NCBI GenBank assembly: GCA_002448875.1 | Contig: DKAS01000087.1 | Location: 1 to 16,211, forward strand | Source: Proteobacteria bacterium UBA6920 | GTDB lineage: Bacteria; Pseudomonadota; Gammaproteobacteria; SG8-11 | Length of the DNA: 16,211 nt | Direction of reading: 5' to 3' | Part shown: one piece after another, positions 1 to 7,589 of the stretch | Layout of the letters: each line of letters opens with the position of its first letter | Position numbering within the stretch: position 1 is the first letter of the stretch | The notes under the pieces: generated by a model | Told to the model about the DNA's origin: nothing | The model's input: the letters and a program-made list of their open reading frames with translations, nothing else | Database searches by the model: none | Position numbers and translations under genes: made by a program

Positions 1-663
1 TGCCTGGGCATGTGCGGCGGCATCAGCCATACCCTGAGCTGGGCGCTGGCTGATGGGAAGGGTAGTCGCGGCCGTGGCCTGGTGTACTATCACCTGGGCC
101 GCATTGGCAGCTATATGCTGGCCGGCCTGCTGGTTGGTGGCAGCATTGCGGTCTGGCAGGTGCAATTGCCGCAACTGGTGGTCGTCGCCCGGCTGCTGGC
201 CGGGCTGATGATCATCGCCATGGGCCTGTACCTGACCGGCTGGTGGCGGGGCTTGACCCACCTGGAGCGGCTGGGAAACTATCTCATCTGGCGCCATTTG
301 CAAGGCCTGAGCAAGCGTCTGCTGCCTGTGCGCCGTGGCTGGCAGGTATTGCTGCTGGGCATGTTGTGGGGCTGGCTGCCCTGCGGACTGGTCTACAGTA
401 CCCTGAGTCTGGCGGCCGTCAGTGGCAGCGCCGCGCGGGCGGCGCTGGTGATGGCGTCATTCGGCCTGGCCACCACGCCGGCGCTGCTGCTGGCCGGGCT
501 GGCCTCACGGCGTTTGCAGGCGGGCATGCAGGGTGAGCGCTGGCGTGCCGCCGCCGGCGTGCTGGTGATTCTCTGTGGCGTATGGACGGCGGTGGCGCCG
601 TTATTACCGGCGCCGCAAAATGGGCATGCGCATATGCATATAAGCTTGTTCGACCTGCGCTGA
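1..663 (+). CDS. TauE/SafE-DsbD-like integral membrane protein, 5' truncated by window edge
   Basis: The reading frame is open from the first base, so the true start lies outside the window. The visible part is 220 residues. It begins with a Cys-Leu-Gly-Met-Cys-Gly-Gly motif and contains about five to six hydrophobic helices. A second conserved motif, Leu-Pro-Cys-Gly-Leu-Val-Tyr, lies near visible residues 126-132. Paired cysteines in the first helix and in a later LPCG helix are typical of the DsbD_2/TauE-SafE-like family (cytochrome c biogenesis transmembrane region), often found beside cbb3 oxidase assembly genes. Family members are proposed to move reducing equivalents or a metal or sulfur compound across the inner membrane, but the substrate is not established. 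The C-terminus carries a short His/Met cluster (HAHMH), which hints at metal contact. The gene converges on the rhodanese gene with a 10 bp gap. The family call is firm; the function is not. Confidence 0.8.
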   Translation, partial: CLGMCGGISHTLSWALADGKGSRGRGLVYYHLGRIGSYMLAGLLVGGSIAVWQVQLPQLVVVARLLAGLMIIAMGLYLTGWWRGLTHLERLGNYLIWRHLQGLSKRLLPVRRGWQVLLLGMLWGWLPCGLVYSTLSLAAVSGSAARAALVMASFGLATTPALLLAGLASRRLQAGMQGERWRAAAGVLVILCGVWTAVAPLLPAPQNGHAHMHISLFDLR

Positions 664-673
664 CAGGTTGCGG

Positions 674-1582
674 TCAGTGCATGGAATGCATATCGTGGGA
701 GTGCGCTGCGTGACCGGTGTGTTGGTCCTGGCCGGCGGGCACGGCGCCGCTGACTACCTGGCCGTGGTCGTAATCACGATCGTGCATTTCCGCGATCATT
801 CGATAATACGCCTTGGCGCCGCCTTCCATGAAATAAAAATCCTTGATTTCAAGCTTGCGTAGCGTGTACTGCAACATGCGGGTGCGGTGCCCGTGGTCGT
901 CGAAGATCAGCAGGGCCTTGCCGTCCTGTTTGGCGGTTTTCAACACCTGCAGCAGCTTGGTGTAGCGGTCCATGGGAACCCATTGTTCATGACCGAAGAA
1001 CAGGCCGACACCTTCGCGTTCATGATAAGTGCGCACATCCAGCAAAGTGGCGTCAGTGGCAATCTTGCGTTCGAACTCCATGGGTGCCAGCATATGATCG
1101 CGGTAATTCGCATCGGTAATGATGCTGGCTGGATCCGCCGGCAATCTACCGTCCACCATGGTCATGGGCGCCTGCGCCGGCAGCCATTCGATGATGCCGC
1201 CATCGAAGGTATAGGTGCGATTGATGCCGAACACCTCGTGAGCGGTCTGCGTCGCCAGATAGGGTTCCATGCATTGCGCGCCGCCGGCGTAAAATACCAT
1301 AGGCTTTTTTTCCTGATTAAAGAGGGCTTTTATCTCTTTCCCGAATTTGGTACTCGGGTATTCGATGTTATGGGCGCCTTTGATGTGCATGACTTCGTAT
1401 TCCAGTGGTGTGCGCACATCGATCAGCGTATACATGGAAAAATCCCTGGCCAGGTCCGCCAGTTGGATGATGCCGATGTCCTTGTAGACCTCGCGCAAGG
1501 GGTAGTGGTTGGCGCCGGCGGAAAGCGGCAGCAACAGGCTGGCGATGCAGCCAGTGGCGATCAATAACGATGTTGCTCTCAT
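674..1582 (-). CDS. secreted tandem rhodanese-domain protein with His-rich C-terminus
   Basis: This is a 302-residue protein. Residues 1-24 look like a Sec signal peptide (MRATSLLIATG start, hydrophobic stretch, Ala-Gly-Ala cleavage region), so a periplasmic location is likely. Rhodanese domain 1 spans about residues 35-140, with the LIDVRTPLEYE motif at 53-63 and a loop holding Cys104 in an FYAGGAQC context. In related single-domain proteins the loop often reads FYC-x4-C, so the first cysteine is replaced by Ala99. Domain 2 spans about 165-265, with LLDVRTYHERE at 180-190. Its loop reads FDDHGHRTR at 227-235, with Asp where the catalytic Cys belongs, so this domain should not transfer sulfur. 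Residues 267-302 hold eight histidines and end in an HAAHSHDMHSMH segment, a plausible metal-binding tail. A strong AGGAGG lies 5 nt before the ATG. The substrate is unknown. Confidence 0.82.
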   Translation of the reverse strand: MRATSLLIATGCIASLLLPLSAGANHYPLREVYKDIGIIQLADLARDFSMYTLIDVRTPLEYEVMHIKGAHNIEYPSTKFGKEIKALFNQEKKPMVFYAGGAQCMEPYLATQTAHEVFGINRTYTFDGGIIEWLPAQAPMTMVDGRLPADPASIITDANYRDHMLAPMEFERKIATDATLLDVRTYHEREGVGLFFGHEQWVPMDRYTKLLQVLKTAKQDGKALLIFDDHGHRTRMLQYTLRKLEIKDFYFMEGGAKAYYRMIAEMHDRDYDHGQVVSGAVPAGQDQHTGHAAHSHDMHSMH

Positions 1583-1587
1583 GATGG

Positions 1588-1593
1588 CCTCCT
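1588..1593 (-). promoter_or_regulatory. strong Shine-Dalgarno of the rhodanese gene
   Basis: Read on the minus strand, this is a perfect AGGAGG, 5 nt upstream of the ATG at 1582. It fixes that start codon. Confidence 0.8.
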
Positions 1594-1843
1594 GTGGATG
1601 CGAAAGGCGGATCCTCGCGGTTTTGCGCGATGCGCACGCGGTGAGGAAATGATAAACGCTTCACAGTTTGTTGCGTCCGCATATGACGCATCTTTACTCC
1701 GGTCGAAAGTCCAAGCAGAGGTATCGGATTTGCTTAGGAGTTGATTTTGTTTAACTTGTGGCGGATGTTCATGTTCCAGCAATGAGCATAGAACAGCGTA
1801 TTATAAGGGAGTGCTGCTGGTAGCGCATCGACGCCGCAGCCAG

Positions 1844-1864
1844 GCCCGGCATCCGCTGCCGGGC
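1844..1864 (-). terminator. perfect 8-bp GC hairpin after the isomerase gene, possible terminator
   Basis: GCCCGGCA and TGCCGGGC form an 8-bp perfect stem with a 5-nt loop. It lies about 67 bp downstream of the isomerase stop codon on the minus strand. No T-run follows on either strand, so it is not a classical intrinsic terminator. It could act with Rho, or be an mRNA-stabilising stem. Confidence 0.35.
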
Positions 1865-1930
1865 GTGACTGGCAGATTGATGGCTTGGCGGGCACAGCTG
1901 CGGGGTCGGCTGACCCGCGCGCTGGTGTCG

Positions 1931-4579
1931 TCAACGGGGCGTGTCATAGAGGTCGTAGCGGCTGAGATCGAGAATGCCGGCGGTGATATAACCGTCGCCC
2001 GTGTGCACGTGCCGGTCATGCAACCAGTCGACGAACGGCCAGAAATTCGCGCTGTTGCGGCGAATGCCGAAGTCGGCACGGATGCTGCGCAGCTGGTCTT
2101 CGTAGGTTTGCGGCGCCAGCGCTTGTACCCGGTTGAGAAATTCATGGGCCCGCCGCAGTGGGACGTCCAGGAACAGCTCGGGATAGTCGCCGATGACGCC
2201 GCGGAACACCGACAAGGTATCCCGCGCGGGGTCCCGTTCCTGTTCTTCGGCGAATACCAGCGCATGGGAAAAATACCCGCGGTTGCTGATCAGGGAGTAG
2301 AGCTGACTTTGTCGGCCGTCGCCTACGCGGATCAAGGTGATGCCGTTCAGGTAAGGCGTGTAGCGACCTTTGCCACGGTCGACGATTATACGCCGCACAT
2401 AGTATTCAAATTCGGCGATGCTGGACAGCGGCGGCACATCTAGCGCGGCCACCGGTTCACTCACATAGATGTTTTCTCCGTCCTGGGGGCGGCTGTTGAG
2501 GTCATCCGCGGGGCCGCGTACCGCCGGCGCCATGTGGTCACGAATCAATCGCGCCAGTTCCACATCGGCTCGTTCCGTGCCGGGCAGCTGGACCAGGCTG
2601 GGTCTACCGGCACTGAGCAGGGGGTAGAGTTCGGTATGACTGCTTATCTTTTTACCGATCAGATGCGTGCCCAGAAAGCCGGTAATGGAAGCGACTGGCA
2701 GTTCCAGGTGCCCGACATACAGGTCGCGGATCGCCGGCCGCGCCGCCGCCGGCAGCAGCGAAATGAACAGATCTTCTCCCTCCAGCCTTTCATGGCTCAT
2801 CGATTGCCAGGTGCCGAGCTTGTGCTTTGGATTGCCCCAGTACTTGAAATTGACCACCAGGTTATAGTACATGCGTTCGAAATTGGCATAGTTCAACACC
2901 ATAATGGTTTGCGGGTAGCCGCCGGTCTGGCCAAAGTGCACAGTGGCGCTGGCATCATGCCGCAGCACGGTCAACCAGGCATTGGGGTTGCTGCCACCGC
3001 CGTCCCAGAGATCGTCCAGTCCCAGGCCGGCCTCGGGGCGTAATCCGGCTTTTTGCTCCGTTTCCAGTTCGCGGCGCAAGGCCGATTCGTACTCCTCCAG
3101 GTACTGTTTGTTATTGAGAAAGCGGTGCCGTGTTTGCTGCAGAAACATCAAGCCAGCGGGTTTCAGATCCAGCGACCCGGCGGCGCGCGGTCCCATGCGG
3201 AAAAAGCGGGCGCCGGAGGAAACGTCCACTTCCGGCCGCAGGAAAAACACCCAGAAGTGATCCGAAATGGCGTAGGTCGCGGAACGGCCGACGCAGACTG
3301 AGGCGCGCACCATGGATTCGATGAACATTTTGCCGTTTTCGATCATGAACCAGTGGCGCAGCGTCGCCGGTATCTGGTGATAAACGCTGAACGGATTCTT
3401 GTCGGCGTAGCCGGGCAGCGTAATTTCCGCGTCGGGCACTTGCCAGGTGTTTTGCAGAAAATGCCGTTGTAGATAGTTCAGGGTCGCGTCGTCCACCTGC
3501 CAGACGACATGGTCCTTCTGGGTGATCAATTCCACTATCTTGCGCAGGCGATAGTACACTCGCGGTATGCCAGGATCGTCATTGGCCTGCGGAGTGGCAA
3601 TTTCATCCAGCTCCGGGGAGCCCGGCGGTGTGCGCGAACGGATCAAGGAATAGAATTCTCCGGGCATTTCCTTGAAGTGCAGGCGCGCGGTATACAGGTG
3701 TTCGTAGAGATACCGAGCCAGCAAGCGCGACTTGTTATCGTCGCGGTTAAACAGCGTTTCCCAGCGGGCAATGACCGCGCTGTCTGCCGGCGCCTGCAGC
3801 ACGCTGCTGTGTTGCGGACCTTGGCTGCCGTCGTGGATCCAGGTCTCGATGGCTGCGAACTCGCCGGTGGCCAGGCGCGGCATGCCCAGAGGCATGCCGA
3901 ATCCCGGGTGATCGGCGATAAATTCGCGAAATTCATTGTTGCTGGCTACGCATTGGAAGGTGGCCGATTTGTCATACCTGGCCTGCTGGTCTCGCAGCCG
4001 CTCCAGATCAAAGGGACCCTGGGGGTCTGCGTCGGTGGTGTTGTGCTGCCCCTGTTTGATGAATTGATAGAGCAGGGAATCGCTCAAGGCGGCGTCGCCG
4101 CCGACATTCTTGCGGCTGACCACCGGGTGAAAATACGGCGCATGCACCCGCGCCTCGGGAAAGGGTTCTTCGGTCAGATGGGGGCTGTAGTAGCTGATTT
4201 CGCCGCCGCCGCGTCTGATCATGTCGTAGGAATTGAGTTTCAGCTGGCAGGGGGAGTCGGTGCAGCCATGGCAGGAGACGCAGCGCCTGCCGAAGATGGG
4301 CAGCACATTGCCGAGAAAGTCATCCTTACCGCGCCAGTCGACAAAACGGTTACCCGCGTTGAACAGCGACAAGCTGGCGGTCGGGACGGCGGCGGCAAGG
4401 GTGGGGGGCGACAGGTGCTGAATTTCATAGCGCACCTCGTTTGGTACCGGCGCCGGTTCGCCGGGCACGATGGGGCGGGCACAGCCGGCGATGATCAGCG
4501 TCAGGACCAGAAGCACGCCCAGGCGCACAGCGGCCCCGGGAAAATGTCTTAATCGCGAAAAGAGATTTGCATCCGGCAT
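1931..4579 (-). CDS. cti: fatty acid cis/trans isomerase, haem-binding, predicted lipoprotein
   Basis: This is an 882-residue member of the CTI family. The enzyme converts cis double bonds of unsaturated acyl chains in membrane phospholipids to trans in place, which stiffens the membrane under solvent, heat or similar stress. The N-terminus has a basic start, a hydrophobic stretch at residues 19-32 and a lipobox Ile-Ala-Gly-Cys with Cys33, so it is probably a lipoprotein facing the periplasm. A c-type haem motif CVSCH lies at 100-104, followed by the GCTDSPCQLKL segment typical of CTI proteins. The C-terminal half contains the conserved GGGSNPNAWLTVLRHD block and an NYANFERMYYNLVVNFKYWG block. 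Proteobacterial homologues are usually about 770-800 residues as I recall, so this one is somewhat long. An AGGA lies 8 nt before the ATG. It is second in an operon, 18 bp after the patatin gene, which suggests joint control of lipid remodelling. Confidence 0.9.
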   Translation of the reverse strand: MPDANLFSRLRHFPGAAVRLGVLLVLTLIIAGCARPIVPGEPAPVPNEVRYEIQHLSPPTLAAAVPTASLSLFNAGNRFVDWRGKDDFLGNVLPIFGRRCVSCHGCTDSPCQLKLNSYDMIRRGGGEISYYSPHLTEEPFPEARVHAPYFHPVVSRKNVGGDAALSDSLLYQFIKQGQHNTTDADPQGPFDLERLRDQQARYDKSATFQCVASNNEFREFIADHPGFGMPLGMPRLATGEFAAIETWIHDGSQGPQHSSVLQAPADSAVIARWETLFNRDDNKSRLLARYLYEHLYTARLHFKEMPGEFYSLIRSRTPPGSPELDEIATPQANDDPGIPRVYYRLRKIVELITQKDHVVWQVDDATLNYLQRHFLQNTWQVPDAEITLPGYADKNPFSVYHQIPATLRHWFMIENGKMFIESMVRASVCVGRSATYAISDHFWVFFLRPEVDVSSGARFFRMGPRAAGSLDLKPAGLMFLQQTRHRFLNNKQYLEEYESALRRELETEQKAGLRPEAGLGLDDLWDGGGSNPNAWLTVLRHDASATVHFGQTGGYPQTIMVLNYANFERMYYNLVVNFKYWGNPKHKLGTWQSMSHERLEGEDLFISLLPAAARPAIRDLYVGHLELPVASITGFLGTHLIGKKISSHTELYPLLSAGRPSLVQLPGTERADVELARLIRDHMAPAVRGPADDLNSRPQDGENIYVSEPVAALDVPPLSSIAEFEYYVRRIIVDRGKGRYTPYLNGITLIRVGDGRQSQLYSLISNRGYFSHALVFAEEQERDPARDTLSVFRGVIGDYPELFLDVPLRRAHEFLNRVQALAPQTYEDQLRSIRADFGIRRNSANFWPFVDWLHDRHVHTGDGYITAGILDLSRYDLYDTPR

Positions 4580-4597
4580 GTGTGTCGTCCTGATTTG

Positions 4598-6799
4598 CTA
4601 AAAACTCTTGCCCAGGAAAAAATACCACGAATCCACGTTGTCCTCAGCCCGACCGTATCCGAAATAGACGGGTCCGGCAACCGTATCCAGTCCAAGAAAT
4701 AGACTGCCGGCATAAATGAGACTGCGGGTCCCGATTTGACGGCGCTGTTGCCAGACGTTGCCGCCTTCCAGCGAAACACCGCTGTAGATGCCGTCGACCG
4801 CCTTGCCGCCGCCGCCCAGGCGGCGCCAGTACAGGAGCTTGGCAAGCCCCAGGTAATTGCCCTGCAGCGCGCCGCTGGCGTAGCCGGACAGGGAGGAAAA
4901 TCCACCCAGCTGATAGCTGTCATAAAATGGCAGCTCGCTGCCCAGGCTGCTTGCCAGACGCGCGCCTATCATCCAGGTATCGTCCTGGCGAGTGAAAAAC
5001 CGCGCGAACGCCAGTCCCGCCTTGTCATAGTCAGCATCGGCGCCCAGATGCCTGCGGTTGCCGACATAACCGAGGGACGCCTCCCCACCCTGCTTGGGAA
5101 AGTTGGTGTTGTCCAGTTGATCATAGCTGACGCTGATATGCATGCCGCCGCTTTCCGCCGCCACCCGCTGCAAACCGGTGGATCTTACCCGCGGTTCACC
5201 CCGCAGCCACTCGTGCTGCAGACCCAGCAGGAGCGCGCCGTACTGGGGGCCCAGCTGGCGCCCCAGCGACAGGTCGGCCAGGCCACCACGAACCTCGTAT
5301 TGCACCGTATCGATGCCGGCGTCGATGTCGGTGACGAAACGTCGTACGCCCAGTCTGGCCTGGGCGAAATAGTAGTCGTTGTAACCCAGCGGTTGAAACA
5401 GTTCGCTGGTCAAACGCTGTTCGAAGCCGATCTGCACAGTGTTTTTCCATTCGCCGCCGTAACGGTTGAGCCGGGTGCGGTTCTGGCTGAGAGCGATCTG
5501 ATAGCGGCTGTTACCATCGAAGTTGTCTTCGATGTTGAGGCCGAAACGCAGATAGTCCGGTCCCCAGGACTTGGCTACCGGCTGGTAAACCAGCTCGGTC
5601 AATCCGTCGCTTGAGTCGATGAAAAAGTTTACCTGCTCAAAGTCCCCCATGCCGTAAATCCGGCCGATATCCCGACTCAGAGCGGGCAGCGACAACACCG
5701 TGCCCGGGGTGATCGCAACCCGGCTTGCAATGGCGGCGGCGTCCGTGCCCGATCGATTGTCGATGCGCACCCGGTTGACGGCCAGCTCGAGGCGACGATA
5801 GACGCGCTGCCGCCGCAGATACGCCTGCCAGTCCTCTTCGCCGACGGCGTAGCGGCGCAGGGCATCGATCTGCCGGCGAGCGGCGGCTTCGCCCAGGGTC
5901 ATGGCTTCGGCGGTTTTACTGAAGTCCAGGGTATCGATATGCGCAATCGACGGCGTCAACAGCACGTCGCCATCGGTCAGGGAGGCGATCTGTCGATCGG
6001 CATCACGGCGCGTCGCCATCAGCATGGCCTGGGAGGAAATCTCCAGCGCCGAATGCAGACTTTCCACCGGGGCGAATTTGCTGCCCACATCCACCGCGAT
6101 CACCCGGTCGGCGCCCATGGCGCGTACCACGTCGACCGGTAGATTCTTGGCCATCGCCCCGTCGATCAGCAACCTGCCATCGATGGCCACCGGTGCGAAT
6201 ACCCCGGGCAGCGCGGCGCTGGCACGCATGGCGTCCGCCAGGTTACCGGCGGCCAGCGGCACCACCGCGCCATCGGCAAGATCGACGGCGACGGGACGAA
6301 ACGGAATCGGCAATTGATCAAAGTCACGAATATGGGAGACGTGGAGGGTAAACCACTTGAGCAGCAGATTGAACTTCTGTCCCAGAATCAGGCCCGGCGG
6401 CGCGCGCAAGCCGCCATCGCGCCAGCCCAGTTCCAGTTTCACCAGGTAGTCGCCGTCGTCCTGCTTGCGCCGGTAGGAAAGCTCGCGGCGCGGTGGCTTG
6501 TCCTGCATGATGTCGTCCCAGTCCATGGCCGCCAGATGTTGTTCGATTTCGTCGGGGGACATGCCGGAAGCGTAGAGGCCGGCAACGATAGACCCCATGC
6601 TGGAGCCGGCAATGTAGTCCACCGGCACATGCAATTCTTCCAGAACCCGCAGGATACCCACATGGGCGGCGCCTTTGGCTCCACCGCCACCCAGGGCCAG
6701 ACCGATTTTCAACCGTTCAGGCTTGGGCGTGGATGCGGCTTCGGACTGGGCCGTCAACGGCACTAACAACAACAGAAAAGGCAGCATGCGATGCAGCAT
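4598..6799 (-). CDS. PlpD-type patatin phospholipase with POTRA and outer-membrane barrel (type Vd secretion)
   Basis: This is a 733-residue protein from the chosen ATG. Residues 1-22 form a signal peptide. The patatin domain covers about 28-310, with oxyanion loop GGGGAKG at 37-43, nucleophile elbow GSSMG at 65-69 (Ser67) and the DGA dyad motif with Asp213. A single POTRA-like region follows at about 338-410. Then comes a C-terminal BamA/TpsB-like barrel, from about 413 to a terminal Phe (GKSF), rich in alternating aromatic strands. This is the PlpD architecture: the barrel exports or displays a phospholipase A-type lipid hydrolase at the cell surface. In-frame starts exist at TTG 6805, ATG 6799 and ATG 6787. 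I chose 6799 because a GGGA at 6809-6812 sits 9 nt upstream of it but only 3 nt upstream of the TTG. It is the first gene of the operon with the fatty acid isomerase. Confidence 0.9.
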   Translation of the reverse strand: MLHRMLPFLLLLVPLTAQSEAASTPKPERLKIGLALGGGGAKGAAHVGILRVLEELHVPVDYIAGSSMGSIVAGLYASGMSPDEIEQHLAAMDWDDIMQDKPPRRELSYRRKQDDGDYLVKLELGWRDGGLRAPPGLILGQKFNLLLKWFTLHVSHIRDFDQLPIPFRPVAVDLADGAVVPLAAGNLADAMRASAALPGVFAPVAIDGRLLIDGAMAKNLPVDVVRAMGADRVIAVDVGSKFAPVESLHSALEISSQAMLMATRRDADRQIASLTDGDVLLTPSIAHIDTLDFSKTAEAMTLGEAAARRQIDALRRYAVGEEDWQAYLRRQRVYRRLELAVNRVRIDNRSGTDAAAIASRVAITPGTVLSLPALSRDIGRIYGMGDFEQVNFFIDSSDGLTELVYQPVAKSWGPDYLRFGLNIEDNFDGNSRYQIALSQNRTRLNRYGGEWKNTVQIGFEQRLTSELFQPLGYNDYYFAQARLGVRRFVTDIDAGIDTVQYEVRGGLADLSLGRQLGPQYGALLLGLQHEWLRGEPRVRSTGLQRVAAESGGMHISVSYDQLDNTNFPKQGGEASLGYVGNRRHLGADADYDKAGLAFARFFTRQDDTWMIGARLASSLGSELPFYDSYQLGGFSSLSGYASGALQGNYLGLAKLLYWRRLGGGGKAVDGIYSGVSLEGGNVWQQRRQIGTRSLIYAGSLFLGLDTVAGPVYFGYGRAEDNVDSWYFFLGKSF

Positions 6800-7585
6800 G
6801 GGCAAGGGTCCCGGTAAAACGTTGCCAGGTACTCAATCCCGCCCTTGATCAATCATCACCACCAGGCCGAGGGCAGGATCACCAAAACAAAGATCCTCAC
6901 CGGAGCCATTGCGAACTGCTTCCATCCGCAGGGCGGAAGGGTGGCGACCGGTGGCCAGCTGTGTACAACAACTGATAATGATACAAGAAAAGTTGCCAAA
7001 GTCAGATGTTTCGCAGCGAGTTGATGGATTTGTCACTGGTCCGCCAAATAGCCTGCCGGCAATTTGCACGAGAAAGCAAAAAGTATTCGAGCAAAACAGT
7101 GGTCCTCGGTGCCGGCACGATGCCTGTTCCACTGAACGCAGCGCAAAACATCGGTGAGTTCCCTATGCTGTCGCAGGGTGAGCGCCATGGTCATGGGGCT
7201 GCCTTGCGCGCAGGGCTGTGACACCCGCGGTTTTCTATTTGTTATCTGCTATTACCATAACTAAATAAAGAATTATGGCGGCAAGTTCTTAGGGGAGCGG
7301 CCCATTGCAATATTGGAGCCGGCCAGCATGAATTGAAGTTGCCGGCGGTGTTTTATACTTTGCAGCGAACTGGAATTAACGTTTCTAATGGTAAAGTATG
7401 CGGTTTTCACCATATTTTTGCGCCGCGCCCAGGGTGGGGGTTGCAGGGATACCCTGGTTTATGATTGCCGCTGCGAGCTTTTCTGGACTGACAGGTGAAT
7501 ACCGGTCTATGATTGGTCTGATTTCGGGTATAGTGACCCCTTTGTTGGCTGTAATCTCAACGCAAGCAAGCGAGTACGGGATGAA
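6800..7585. other. 786 bp region between divergent genes, no gene I can defend
   Basis: The region separates the leftward lipid operon from the rightward kinase. It must hold the promoters of both. Several short frames compete on both strands: plus 7024-7221, minus 7033-7195 and minus 6833-6924. Each has some protein-like codon use, but none has a good Shine-Dalgarno or a sequence I recognise, and the first two overlap antiparallel, so at most one could be real. The stretch 7230-7400 is AT-rich relative to its surroundings. It contains an inverted repeat CCATAA/TTATGG (7255-7260 and 7273-7278, 12 nt apart) that could be an operator. A candidate promoter and a small ORF near the kinase start are listed separately. 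Confidence 0.5.
7333..7359 (+). promoter_or_regulatory. candidate sigma-70 promoter upstream of the kinase
   Basis: TTGAAG (7333-7338) and TATACT (7354-7359) are good -35 and -10 matches, but spaced 15 bp, shorter than the optimal 17. Transcription would begin near 7366. That leaves about 30 nt before the small ORF at 7398 and about 220 nt before the kinase start. Confidence 0.35.
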
Positions 7586-7589
7586 ATGA
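7398..7589 (+). CDS. possible 63-residue leader or small membrane peptide overlapping the kinase start
   Basis: The frame runs from ATG 7398 to a TGA at 7587-7589 that shares ATGA with the kinase ATG at 7586. A 4-bp overlap of this kind is the usual sign of translational coupling. The peptide has two moderately hydrophobic stretches (GIPWFMIAAASF and MIGLISGIVTPLLAVIS), so it could sit in the membrane. Against it: no clear Shine-Dalgarno precedes 7398, I recognise no family, and a chance open frame of this size is common in GC-rich DNA. It may equally be only kinase leader sequence. Confidence 0.25.
   Translation: MRFSPYFCAAPRVGVAGIPWFMIAAASFSGLTGEYRSMIGLISGIVTPLLAVISTQASEYGMK

Larger units (their letters stand above)
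1583..1930. other. 348 bp intergenic region between the rhodanese and isomerase genes
   Basis: The region holds the leader of the rhodanese gene (minus strand) and the end of the isomerase transcript (minus strand). I see no convincing gene. A minus-strand TATAAT (plus positions 1800-1805) matches a -10 box, but I could not find a good -35 at normal spacing. A GC-rich hairpin near 1844-1864 is listed separately. Short frames on both strands lack a Shine-Dalgarno and recognisable protein content. Confidence 0.5.

Noticed and set aside
887..1567. Plus-strand frame opposite the rhodanese gene
   Set aside because: The minus strand carries a signal peptide, an AGGAGG and two rhodanese motifs. The plus frame is its antisense shadow.
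3509..4552. Long plus-strand open frame (347 codons) opposite the isomerase gene
   Set aside because: It is a shadow of the high-GC isomerase gene. The minus-strand frame has clear family motifs (CVSCH, lipobox) and the plus frame has none.
6976..7005. Possible sigma-54 promoter on the minus strand (TTTGGCAAC...CTTGTA)
   Set aside because: The GG and the expected GC element are off by one from the required spacing, and the -12 element is TG rather than GC.
7006..7221. Small plus-strand ORF of 65-71 codons
   Set aside because: It has no Shine-Dalgarno and no recognised family, and it overlaps an equally plausible antiparallel frame (7033-7195).
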